NCBI GenBank assembly: GCA_945897655.1
Contig: CAMDHB010000247.1
Coordinates: 1-5,519 of the forward strand
Direction: 5' to 3'
DNA length: 5,519 nucleotides
Source: Pseudorhodobacter antarcticus
Lineage (GTDB): Bacteria > Pseudomonadota > Alphaproteobacteria > Rhodobacterales > Rhodobacteraceae
The first letter of the stretch is position 1. Every line of letters begins with the position of its first letter. The notes under the pieces were generated by a model. That model had not been told where the DNA came from and ran no database searches. It was given only the letters and a program-made list of their open reading frames with translations. Positions 1-5,516 of the stretch are shown here, one piece after another. The position numbers and the translations under genes were made by a program.

Positions 1-1167
1 CGCAAGGGCGCCACGATCTTTGACGCGCACGACCGCCTTGCCAACCGGGCCGAAACGCGGATCCAAATCGACCAGACCCGCATCGAAAAGGCGGGCTACA
101 AGCATTTCATGGCCAAGGAAATCGCCCAGCAGCCCGTCGTCATCGCCGACGCACTGCGCCATTACGGTGGCGGCACCTCCCTGAACCTGCCGCCCGAGGT
201 GGATTTTATCGGCGTCGACCGCATCACCATGGTCGCCTGCGGCACTGCCTCCTATGCCGCCCATGTCGCCAAGTACTGGTTTGAACAGATCGCAGGCCTG
301 CCCGCCGACATCGACATCGCTTCTGAATTTCGCTACCGCGAGCCGCCGCTGTCGGCCAGATCCTGGGCCCTGTTCATCAGCCAATCCGGCGAAACTGCCG
401 ACACCTTGGCCGCACTCCGCTATGCCAAGGAAAAGGTTGCCAAGATCGTGGCCGTCGTCAACGTCCCCACCTCCTCCATCGCGCGTGAGGCTGATCTTGC
501 CATGCCTATCATGGCGGGGGTCGAGGTGGGCGTTGCCTCCACCAAGGCCTTCACCTGCCAGTTGACCGCGCTCGCCCTGCTGGCGCTGAAAGCCGCCGTT
601 GACCGTGGCCGCCTGTCGCCCCACGACCTGACCCGCCACCTGACCGACCTTGCGGCCTTGCCGGGCCTCATGAACCACGCCCTTGGCCTCTCCTCCGAAA
701 TCGCCAAGATCGCGGAAGAACTGGCCGAGGCTCAGGACGTGCTGTTTCTGGGCCGGGGTGCCATGTACCCCTTGGCCTTGGAAGGTGCGCTGAAACTCAA
801 GGAAATCAGCTATATCCACGCCGAAGGCTATGCCAGTGGCGAGTTGAAGCACGGCCCCATCGCCCTGATCGCCCCCCAAGTTCCGGTGATCGTCCTCGCC
901 CCTCGCGACCACCTGTTCGAGAAAACCGTGTCGAACATGCAAGAGGTGATGGCCCGCCACGGCAAGGTCCTGCTGATTTCCGACGCCGCAGGCATCCGCG
1001 AGGCTGGCATGGGCTGCTGGAAAACCCTGACCCTGCCCGAATGCGGCATCTTTGCCCCCATCCTCTATGCCGTGCCCGCGCAACTGCTGGCCTATCACAC
1101 GGCAATTGCCAAAGGCACCGACGTCGACCAACCGCGCAACCTTGCGAAATCGGTGACGGTCGAGTGA
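1..1167 (+). CDS. glmS: Glutamine--fructose-6-phosphate aminotransferase (isomerizing), 3' part
   Basis: GlmS converts fructose-6-phosphate and glutamine to glucosamine-6-phosphate, the cytoplasmic entry step to UDP-GlcNAc, peptidoglycan and LPS. The frame is open from the left edge, so the ATG at 109 is an internal Met (in GYKHFMAKEI), not the start. The 388 visible residues cover both SIS domains; roughly 220 residues, mostly the N-terminal glutaminase domain with its catalytic Cys1, lie outside. Fragment numbering: CGTASYAA at 80-87 and SQSGET at 127-132 are sugar-phosphate-binding loops, and STKAFT is at 180-185. The isomerase core ALEGALKLKE to GELKHGP holds K265, E268 and H284, matching E. 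coli K485, E488 and H504. The C-terminal tail DVDQPRNLAKSVTVE carries K383, matching E. coli K603. The tail is canonical, so the 3' end is intact. Its own promoter and start are outside the window. Nothing suggests damage. Confidence 0.97.
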   Translation, partial: RKGATIFDAHDRLANRAETRIQIDQTRIEKAGYKHFMAKEIAQQPVVIADALRHYGGGTSLNLPPEVDFIGVDRITMVACGTASYAAHVAKYWFEQIAGLPADIDIASEFRYREPPLSARSWALFISQSGETADTLAALRYAKEKVAKIVAVVNVPTSSIAREADLAMPIMAGVEVGVASTKAFTCQLTALALLALKAAVDRGRLSPHDLTRHLTDLAALPGLMNHALGLSSEIAKIAEELAEAQDVLFLGRGAMYPLALEGALKLKEISYIHAEGYASGELKHGPIALIAPQVPVIVLAPRDHLFEKTVSNMQEVMARHGKVLLISDAAGIREAGMGCWKTLTLPECGIFAPILYAVPAQLLAYHTAIAKGTDVDQPRNLAKSVTVE

Positions 1168-1204
1168 TCGGGCAAAGCGTTCCGGTGGAATCCATCGGCC
1201 CGAT
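1167..1204 (+). terminator. Possible glmS terminator hairpin
   Basis: ATCGGGC at 1167-1173 is the exact reverse complement of GCCCGAT at 1198-1204, giving a 7-bp stem that two flanking G-U pairs could extend. Inside it a small second stem, TTCC (1180-1183) with GGAA (1187-1190), could form. It sits directly on the glmS stop codon, where a terminator would be expected. No T-run follows (TGACCAAGG comes next), so it may be Rho-assisted, an mRNA 3'-end stabiliser, or chance. Confidence 0.25.
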
Positions 1205-1222
1205 TGACCAAGGCTTGCGGAT

Positions 1223-1246
1223 GTGATCCAGACTTGGGCGTGATCC
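1223..1246 (+). repeat. GTGATCC direct repeat upstream of the PPOX/alkD-like unit
   Basis: The heptamer GTGATCC occurs at 1223-1229 and again at 1240-1246, 17 bases apart and 20 bases before the start codon of the next gene. A repeat in this position could be an operator or part of a promoter. TGATCC also resembles the -35 element of Rhodobacter sphaeroides RpoE promoters, but I see no TAAGA-like -10 element at the right distance from either copy. Function is unproven; the repeat itself is plain in the sequence. Confidence 0.35.
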
Positions 1247-1254
1247 TCAACCGC

Positions 1255-1258
1255 AGGG
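1255..1258 (+). promoter_or_regulatory. Ribosome binding site of the PPOX-family gene
   Basis: AGGG ends 7 bases before the ATG at 1266. It is the only purine-rich Shine-Dalgarno-like run in the preceding 30 bases and supports that ATG as the start. Confidence 0.5.
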
Positions 1259-1265
1259 TGCCCCA

Positions 1266-1814
1266 ATGGCCAAACAATTCCCCCGCCTCGCCCTCGCCCA
1301 CCAAACCTTCATCGCCGCCCAGCACATGTTCTTCGTCGGCACCGCCGCCGCCTCGGGCCGCGTGAACCTGTCGCCCAAGGGCATGGACAGCCTGCGCGTG
1401 CTGGACCCCAACCGCATCCTGTGGCGCAATTCCACTGGCTCGGGGAATGAGACGGCTGGCCACCTGCTGCAAAACCCCCGCATGACCCTGATGTGGTGCG
1501 CCTTTGACGGCCAACCCCTGATCCTGCGCTGCTACGGCACTGCCCGGGCTATCCATATGGATGATCCGGCTTGGGCCGAGTACAACGCCACCTTCCCGAC
1601 CGACCTTGCCGCCCGCCAACTGTTCGAGATGACAATTGACCTTGTGCAAACCTCCTGCGGCTATGGCGTGCCCCTGATGGACTATCAGGCCGAACGCCCG
1701 GATGCCGACGCTTGGGTCGCTGAAAAAGGCCCTGACGGCATCCGCACTTATTGGGCTGACACCAACCGCACCACCCTTGACGGCTTTGCCACCGGAATCG
1801 AGGCCAACCTGTGA
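1266..1814 (+). CDS. Pyridoxamine 5'-phosphate oxidase-family (PPOX, FMN-binding split barrel) protein
   Basis: This 182-residue cytoplasmic protein belongs to the PPOX-like split-barrel family. Visible hallmarks are the N-terminal strand pair AAQHMFFVGTA followed by GRVNLSPKGMDSLRVLD (31-47), then ILWRNSTGSGNETAGHL (51-67), PRMTLMWCAF (71-80) and RCYGTARAIH (88-97). The C-terminal motif SCGYGVPL (130-137) is typical of the stand-alone subfamily often annotated 'pyridoxamine 5'-phosphate oxidase-related'. It lacks the length and C-terminal dimerisation segment of true PdxH, so I do not assign vitamin B6 oxidation. FMN binding is the family expectation; the substrate is unknown, and F420 or heme ligands occur in relatives. 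The ATG is supported by AGGG 7 bases upstream. Its TGA overlaps the GTG start of the next gene, so the two are probably cotranscribed and translationally coupled. Alternative: a related flavin oxidoreductase subfamily. Confidence 0.85.
   Translation: MAKQFPRLALAHQTFIAAQHMFFVGTAAASGRVNLSPKGMDSLRVLDPNRILWRNSTGSGNETAGHLLQNPRMTLMWCAFDGQPLILRCYGTARAIHMDDPAWAEYNATFPTDLAARQLFEMTIDLVQTSCGYGVPLMDYQAERPDADAWVAEKGPDGIRTYWADTNRTTLDGFATGIEANL
1800..1803 (+). promoter_or_regulatory. Ribosome binding site deciding the GTG start of the alkD-like gene
   Basis: GAGG inside the last codons of the PPOX-family gene lies 7 bases before the GTG at 1811. This supports GTG initiation within the GTGA overlap rather than a later internal start; no in-frame ATG follows until well inside the conserved fold. 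Confidence 0.5.
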
Positions 1815-2485
1815 CCTCTGAAGACGCGCTTGCCCAACTGACCGCCCTTGCCGACCCCGCCAAGGCGGAGGAGGCTGCCGCCTACCACAAGGCCCCCCGC
1901 CCCTATCTGGGCATCGCGGTCCCGGATATCACCGCCCTTGCCACCTCTTGGCGCGACAGTACCGACACCGCTCAACGCGTCGCCATCGCCGATGCCCTGT
2001 GGCAAACCGACATCCACGAAGCCCGCGTCGCCGCCACCAAACTGCTGACCCAGGCCCGGATTCCCGATGATGAACCCGTCTGGCGCCTGATCGCCTCCTG
2101 GGTTCCCAACTTTGACGCCTGGGCCCTCGCTGACCACGCCTGCGACGCCGGCAACCGCCGCCTGATCGCCGACCCCTCGCGTCTGGATGAAGTCGAGGCC
2201 TGGACCACCCACGACAACATGTGGACCCGCCGCGCCGCCCTTGTGATGACCCTGCCCTGGACCAAACAGAACTTCCCCAAACCCGCCGACCTCGCCATCC
2301 GCGACCGGGTCTTGGGCTGGGCTGCGACCTATGTGACTGACAAGGATTGGTTTATGCAAAAGGCCGTCGCCTGGTGGCTGCGTGAACTGTCCAAACACGA
2401 CCCCCAACGTACCCATGATTTTCTGGAAGGACCGGGTCAAAACTTGAAGGCCTGGGCCCGGAAAGAAGCCGCCAAATACCTTTGA
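1811..2485 (+). CDS. AlkD-like DNA alkylation repair protein (HEAT-like repeats)
   Basis: This 224-residue protein matches the AlkD / COG4912 family of alpha-helical DNA glycosylases, which excise cationic N3- and N7-alkylpurines without flipping the base. From memory of Bacillus cereus AlkD, the key residues are all retained: W104 and D108 in WALAD (AlkD W109, D113), R141 in WTRRAAL (R148), and W188 in QKAVAWWLRE (W187). The N-terminal segment YHKAPRPYLGIAVPD (25-39) matches AlkD's helix-capping region with FLGI. A loop about eight residues longer than in AlkD lies around 151-160. Length is close to AlkD's (about 237). The start is GTG, overlapping the upstream TGA as GTGA, with GAGG 7 bases before it. 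Coupling to a flavin-type protein is the notable context; no ada or alkB gene is near. Glycosylase activity is inferred from residues, and some relatives (AlkC, AlkF) differ in activity. Confidence 0.88.
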   Translation: MTSEDALAQLTALADPAKAEEAAAYHKAPRPYLGIAVPDITALATSWRDSTDTAQRVAIADALWQTDIHEARVAATKLLTQARIPDDEPVWRLIASWVPNFDAWALADHACDAGNRRLIADPSRLDEVEAWTTHDNMWTRRAALVMTLPWTKQNFPKPADLAIRDRVLGWAATYVTDKDWFMQKAVAWWLRELSKHDPQRTHDFLEGPGQNLKAWARKEAAKYL

Positions 2486-2558
2486 CCGCGCAATTTCCCC
2501 ATCCTGGCACTTCCGCGATCCCCTTGCCCCCAAGGCGCATCAGGCCTACCTTCATCTC
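2486..2558. other. Spacer before moaA, no clear promoter or Shine-Dalgarno
   Basis: These 73 bases hold a 5-bp hairpin, CCTTG (2522-2526) with CAAGG (2531-2535) around a CCCC loop, and no T-run. TTGACC at 2482-2487 resembles a -35 box but nothing like TATAAT lies 16-18 bases after it. No good Shine-Dalgarno run sits 5-10 bases before the moaA ATG; AAGG at 2532-2535 is too far away. moaA may be read through from the alkD-like gene. Confidence 0.4.
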
Positions 2559-3563
2559 ATGAACGCACCCCTGATCGACCCCTTCGCCCGCGCCATCAGC
2601 TATTTGCGCGTCTCGGTCACCGACCGCTGCGATTTTCGCTGCGCCTATTGCATGACCGAACACATGACCTTCCTGCCCAAGGCCGAACTCCTAAGCCTGG
2701 AAGAACTGGACCGCCTCTGTTCGACCTTCGTCCGCATGGGCGTCGAAAAACTGCGCATCACCGGCGGTGAACCCCTGGTGCGCAAGGGCATCATGACGTT
2801 TTTCGAGGCTATGTCCCGCCATCTGCACTCAGGTGCGCTGCGCGAACTGACCCTGACCACCAATGGCAGCCAGTTGCGCAAATATGCCGCCGATCTGGCC
2901 GCCTGCGGGGTCAAGCGCATCAATGTGTCCGTCGACACCCTGGATGACAAGAAATTCGCCGAAATCACCCGCTGGGGCCGCCTGCCCCAAGTGCTGGACG
3001 GCATTGCCGCCGCCAAAGAGGCCGGACTCAAGGTCAAGATCAACGCCGTGGCGCTGAAGGGCTTCAACGAGGATGAGCTTTTCACCCTCACCGACTGGTG
3101 CGCCCGCGACGGCCACGACCTGACCTTCATCGAGGTCATGCCGATGGGCGACATGGGCGAAACCCAGCGCACCGATCAGTACTGGCCCCTCAGCGACCTG
3201 CGCGCCCGTCTTGCAACCCGCTTCACGGTAACCGATCTGACCGAACGCACCGGCGGCCCTGCCCGCTATCTGCGACTGAATGAGACGGGGCAGAAAATCG
3301 GCCTGATCACCCCCCTGACCCACAACTTCTGCGAAAGCTGCAACCGCGTGCGGCTGACCTGCACGGGCGAGTTGTACATGTGCCTGGGCCAGGAAGACAT
3401 GGCCGACCTGCGCGCGCCCCTTCGGGCCAGCCCCGATGACGCCGCCCTTGAACAAGCCATCCGCGCCGCTATCGCACGCAAACCCAAGGGCCACGATTTC
3501 GACTACACGCGCCAGGCCGTCATCGGCCAGACCCGCCGCCACATGAGCCACACTGGCGGCTAA
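2559..3563 (+). CDS. moaA: GTP 3',8-cyclase MoaA (radical SAM)
   Basis: MoaA rearranges GTP to 3',8-cyclo-7,8-dihydro-GTP, the first committed step of molybdenum cofactor synthesis, with MoaC acting next; it is cytoplasmic and oxygen-sensitive. The 334 residues match the family's usual length (about 329 in E. coli). The N-terminal radical-SAM 4Fe-4S motif CDFRCAYC supplies C24, C28 and C31. ITGGEPLVR (67-75) is the SAM-contacting GGEP loop, and TTNGSQL and INVSVDTLD are typical barrel strands. The second 4Fe-4S site, which binds GTP, is C258, C261 and C275 (CX2CX13C) with NRVRLTCTG carrying the substrate-side arginines. The protein ends in GG, the conserved C-terminal diglycine needed for activity. 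The ATG gives a normal start (MNAPLIDPFARAISYLRVS); the frame is open upstream but has no usable start codon. No other moa or moe gene is in the window. Its stop overlaps the convergent ecsC-like gene. Confidence 0.97.
   Translation: MNAPLIDPFARAISYLRVSVTDRCDFRCAYCMTEHMTFLPKAELLSLEELDRLCSTFVRMGVEKLRITGGEPLVRKGIMTFFEAMSRHLHSGALRELTLTTNGSQLRKYAADLAACGVKRINVSVDTLDDKKFAEITRWGRLPQVLDGIAAAKEAGLKVKINAVALKGFNEDELFTLTDWCARDGHDLTFIEVMPMGDMGETQRTDQYWPLSDLRARLATRFTVTDLTERTGGPARYLRLNETGQKIGLITPLTHNFCESCNRVRLTCTGELYMCLGQEDMADLRAPLRASPDDAALEQAIRAAIARKPKGHDFDYTRQAVIGQTRRHMSHTGG
3535..3560. repeat. Inverted repeat at the moaA/ecsC-like convergent junction
   Basis: GCCGCCA at 3535-3541 and TGGCGGC at 3554-3560 form a perfect 7-bp stem with a 12-base loop. 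The right arm is made by the codons for moaA's terminal diglycine. For the minus-strand gene the hairpin begins at its stop codon. With no spacer between the two genes, this is the only candidate for a shared, two-way terminator, but neither side has a T-run. High local GC makes chance a real alternative. Confidence 0.25.
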
Positions 3564-4318
3564 GTCACCGTCAGCACCGGCTTGTCCTGCGCCGCCGCAA
3601 AGGCGGTCAGCACCTGTTCCGCACCATGCACCTCAGACAGGCGCAGCAGGCGAAACCGGATCCGCGCGATCTCGCGGTAATAGGTCAGGAACGCCGCATT
3701 CAGCGCGGCCCCGGTCAGCGCGCCCATCACCGGCACCGCCTGCGCCGCCAGCTTCTGGCCAAACACCACCGCCAACCGTGGCACCACCACCGCCAGCACC
3801 TTTTGCAGCGTCCCCCCCGTCATCGCCAACCGCGCCGACAGAAAGGCCGTGTTGACCCCATCATCGCCCCGCAAGGGCGATCCGGCCGAAAACACCTCGA
3901 TACACGCCAAGCGGATCTTCGGATCCTCGGGGTCATAGCCCGCCGCAACCGCCTCGGACCGGATCGCGTGCAGCATCACCGTGATCGTTACCGGCAGTTC
4001 GACCAGCGACCCCGCCAACCCCGCCGCCCCGCCAATCGCCCCGCTGGCCATCGCCGCATAGGTCGCCCCGCGCGGCCCCAGATCCGGCGCCCGCCGTCCC
4101 ATCGCCGCCAGCCCATGCGCCTTTTGCAAAGCTTGGCTCACCGCCCGCTCCAACTCGGCCCGAACCGACGCAGGCAACCGCGACATCTGACCTTCCAGCC
4201 CCCCGCCCAACCGGTTCACCAGTTTGACAAATGGGCCATTCGCCCTGCCATACGCATAGGCGAGCGCTGCGATTTCCATATCCAGATCGGGGCCCGGCAG
4301 GGCAGGAAGCTGTGTCAT
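3560..4318 (-). CDS. EcsC-family protein
   Basis: This 252-residue protein matches the EcsC family (PF12787), named after the third gene of the Bacillus subtilis ecsABC exoprotease/ABC-transporter locus; the molecular function of EcsC is unknown. Family hallmarks seen are a small-residue hydrophobic stretch ASGAIGGAAGLAGSLVELPV (91-110), followed by TITVMLHAIRSEAVAAGYDP, DPKIRLACIEVF (132-143), and AVPVMGALTGAALNAAF (194-210) with YYREIARIRFRLLRLSEVHG after it. The two hydrophobic stretches (about 86-118 and 172-215) suggest membrane association, though they are glycine/alanine-rich and could instead be buried helices. No signal peptide is visible. There is no ABC transporter beside it, so an Ecs transport role cannot be inferred. 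It lies 37 bases after the acetyltransferase gene on the same strand and is probably cotranscribed. The ATG has only a weak GGGG upstream. Its TAG overlaps the moaA TAA. Confidence 0.85.
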   Translation of the reverse strand: MTQLPALPGPDLDMEIAALAYAYGRANGPFVKLVNRLGGGLEGQMSRLPASVRAELERAVSQALQKAHGLAAMGRRAPDLGPRGATYAAMASGAIGGAAGLAGSLVELPVTITVMLHAIRSEAVAAGYDPEDPKIRLACIEVFSAGSPLRGDDGVNTAFLSARLAMTGGTLQKVLAVVVPRLAVVFGQKLAAQAVPVMGALTGAALNAAFLTYYREIARIRFRLLRLSEVHGAEQVLTAFAAAQDKPVLTVT

Positions 4319-4321
4319 GCC

Positions 4322-4347
4322 CCGAATATGGGCACGGCCACCGAATA
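4322..4347 (-). repeat. TATTCGG direct repeat in the acetyltransferase/ecsC-like spacer
   Basis: Read on the minus strand, TATTCGG occurs at 4347-4341 and 4328-4322, 19 bases apart within the 37-base spacer, with the second copy immediately before the ecsC-like start. No known element matches. It could be chance; I record it because it fills most of the spacer. Confidence 0.2.
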
Positions 4348-4355
4348 AGCAAGGA

Positions 4356-4847
4356 TCAAACCCCAGTCGCCTTGGTCACCAGCCCCGTCACATGGTCCCA
4401 TGCGCCCGATTTCAGCGCCATGCCCAACACCCGGTCCGGGTTGGTCGGCGGCGGCATCTCGACCCCATCAAGCTTGGTAAAGCCGAACCGCCGATAATAG
4501 GGCGCATCGCCCACCAGCAAAACCCGCTCCCACCCCAGACGCCGCGCCTCGGACAAGCTCTCGTTGATCAAAAGCGCCCCCAACCCCTCACTCTGCCGGG
4601 TCGGATGCACGGCAATCGGACCCAGCAGCAGGGCATCCTCGCCCCCCACCTCGATCGGCCAATAGCGGATCGCGGCGGCCAATGTGTTCTCCTGGTCGCG
4701 CAACGTCAGGCACAGCGCCGCCACCGTCGGCACCCCATCGCGCAAGCGGTACGAGGATAGGGCCGTCCGACTGGGCGAAAAGCACAGGTCGTACAGCGCC
4801 TCAACCTCCCACCAGTCGTCCTCGGTTTCCTCTTCCAGCCTGTACAC
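4356..4847 (-). CDS. GNAT-family N-acetyltransferase (YhbS-like)
   Basis: This 163-residue cytoplasmic protein is a GCN5-related acetyltransferase that would use acetyl-CoA. Motif A is clear: LLLGPIAVHPTRQSEGLGALL (73-93 region) contains QSEGLG at 85-90, the Q/RxxGxG/A loop that binds the CoA pyrophosphate. Motif B, VLLVGDAPYYRRFGF (109-123), with its paired tyrosines and RFGF, is characteristic of the COG3153 (YhbS) subgroup. The N-terminal segment ALSSYRLRDGVP is where this subgroup usually contacts substrate. The start must be the GTG at 4847: an in-frame TGA lies at 4868-4866 with no other start between, and AGGG sits 8 bases before the GTG. The acceptor (protein, amino sugar or small metabolite) cannot be told. 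It is the first gene of a probable two-gene unit with the ecsC-like gene and is divergent from the flavin reductase gene. Confidence 0.9.
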   Translation of the reverse strand: MYRLEEETEDDWWEVEALYDLCFSPSRTALSSYRLRDGVPTVAALCLTLRDQENTLAAAIRYWPIEVGGEDALLLGPIAVHPTRQSEGLGALLINESLSEARRLGWERVLLVGDAPYYRRFGFTKLDGVEMPPPTNPDRVLGMALKSGAWDHVTGLVTKATGV

Positions 4848-4937
4848 GCCGCCCGCCCTGTGGAATCATCTCGAAACGCCCGTAACATGCGAAGATGACA
4901 GGATCAAATTCCCTTTCACCACTCCAGAAAGTCCCCG
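4848..4937. promoter_or_regulatory. Divergent promoter region between the acetyltransferase and flavin reductase genes
   Basis: These 90 bases must hold the promoters for both outward-reading genes. On the plus strand TAACAT (4883-4888) is a fair -10 box with a poor -35 (TGGAAT, 4861-4866, 16-base spacer). On the minus strand TTGATC (4907-4902) is a fair -35 box with only a poor -10 (TTACGG, 4885-4880, 16-base spacer). The two candidates overlap. AGGG at 4859-4856 (minus) is the acetyltransferase ribosome binding site; AGAAAG (4926-4931) is a weak one for the flavin reductase gene. The existence of promoters here is secure from layout; the exact boxes are not. Confidence 0.4.
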
Positions 4938-5516
4938 ATGTTCTATGAGCCCAAAGACGGCCACGGCCTGCCGCATTCCCCCTTTAACGCCATTGTCGCC
5001 CCCCGCCCCATCGGCTGGATTTCGACCCGAGGCTCCTATGGTGACAACCTTGCCCCCTATTCGTTCTTCAATGCCGTGGCCTACACCCCGCCCCAGGTGA
5101 TCTTTGCCGGGGATATGAAAGACTCGATTCGCAACATTCAGGAAACCGGGGTTTTCGCCACCAATGTCGTGCCGGAAAGCCTGTGGCACCAGATGAACGC
5201 CACCTCCGCCCACCTGCCGCGCGGCACCGATGAATTCACCCATGCCGGGGTGGACAAATCCGAATGCACCACCATCAACTGTCCCCGCGTGACCCTGTCG
5301 CCCGCAACTCTGGAATGCCGCCTGCAACAGATTGTCACGCTGGAAGGGGGCGAGGATTTTCTGGTCATCGGCACCGTCACAGGCGTCCACATCCGCGATG
5401 AATTTCTGATAGATGGCCGGTTTGATCTGACACTCTTCCGCCCGATGGCGCGTTTGGGGTACAAGGACTATGCCGTGGTGACCTCGGTCATGGCGCTGGA
5501 CCGGCCCAAACCCTGA
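4938..5516 (+). CDS. Flavin reductase-family protein (FMN-binding split barrel)
   Basis: This 192-residue protein matches the flavin reductase-like domain (PF01613, COG1853), whose members bind FMN and typically reduce flavin with NAD(P)H, often for a partner monooxygenase. Visible hallmarks in order: APRPIGWISTRGSYGDNLAP (21-40) and YSFFNAVAYTPPQVIFAG (41-58), which form the FMN-binding strands; KDSIRNIQETGVFATNVV (61-78), the family's KDT/S..N....FVVN segment; HLPRGTDEFTHAGVD (92-106); and GVHIRDEFLIDGRFD (149-163) with ARLGYKDYAVV at 171-181. It looks complete, ending three bases before the window edge. The ATG at 4938 begins at the usual place for this subfamily (MFYEP), with a weak AGAAAG upstream. 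No monooxygenase partner is in the window, so its electron acceptor is unknown. Some members of this clade are oxidoreductases rather than true free-flavin reductases. Confidence 0.9.
   Translation: MFYEPKDGHGLPHSPFNAIVAPRPIGWISTRGSYGDNLAPYSFFNAVAYTPPQVIFAGDMKDSIRNIQETGVFATNVVPESLWHQMNATSAHLPRGTDEFTHAGVDKSECTTINCPRVTLSPATLECRLQQIVTLEGGEDFLVIGTVTGVHIRDEFLIDGRFDLTLFRPMARLGYKDYAVVTSVMALDRPKP

Noticed and set aside
109..1167. ATG at 109 as the true start of a 352-residue sugar isomerase
   Set aside because: The frame continues unbroken to the left edge and the upstream residues, ending EKAGYKHFM, are normal GlmS sequence, so this is an internal Met of a truncated view.
1095..1649. Minus-strand open frame crossing the glmS/PPOX spacer
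   Set aside because: It overlaps two well-supported plus-strand genes, has no recognisable motif, and is best explained as a shadow.
1748..2533. Long minus-strand open frame (261 codons) opposite the alkD-like gene
   Set aside because: It is antisense to a gene with clear family motifs. Its glycine-rich low-complexity product is what a GC-rich coding strand gives in reverse.
2829..3551. Long minus-strand open frame (240 codons) inside moaA
   Set aside because: MoaA is unambiguous on the other strand, and the reverse product shows no recognisable domain.
3626..4348. Plus-strand open frame (240 codons) opposite the ecsC-like gene
   Set aside because: Its product is an Arg/Pro/His/Gln-rich string typical of out-of-frame GC-rich DNA; the minus-strand EcsC motifs are convincing.
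4352..4908. AGGATCAAA at 4352-4360 and 4900-4908 as flanking repeats of a mobile segment
   Set aside because: The repeats enclose only the acetyltransferase gene, with no transposase or terminal inverted repeats; nine bases can match by chance or share a promoter-like motif.
4684..5100. Plus-strand open frame across the divergent region
   Set aside because: It runs antisense to the acetyltransferase and out of frame with the flavin reductase; its Ser/Pro/Thr-rich product has no family features.
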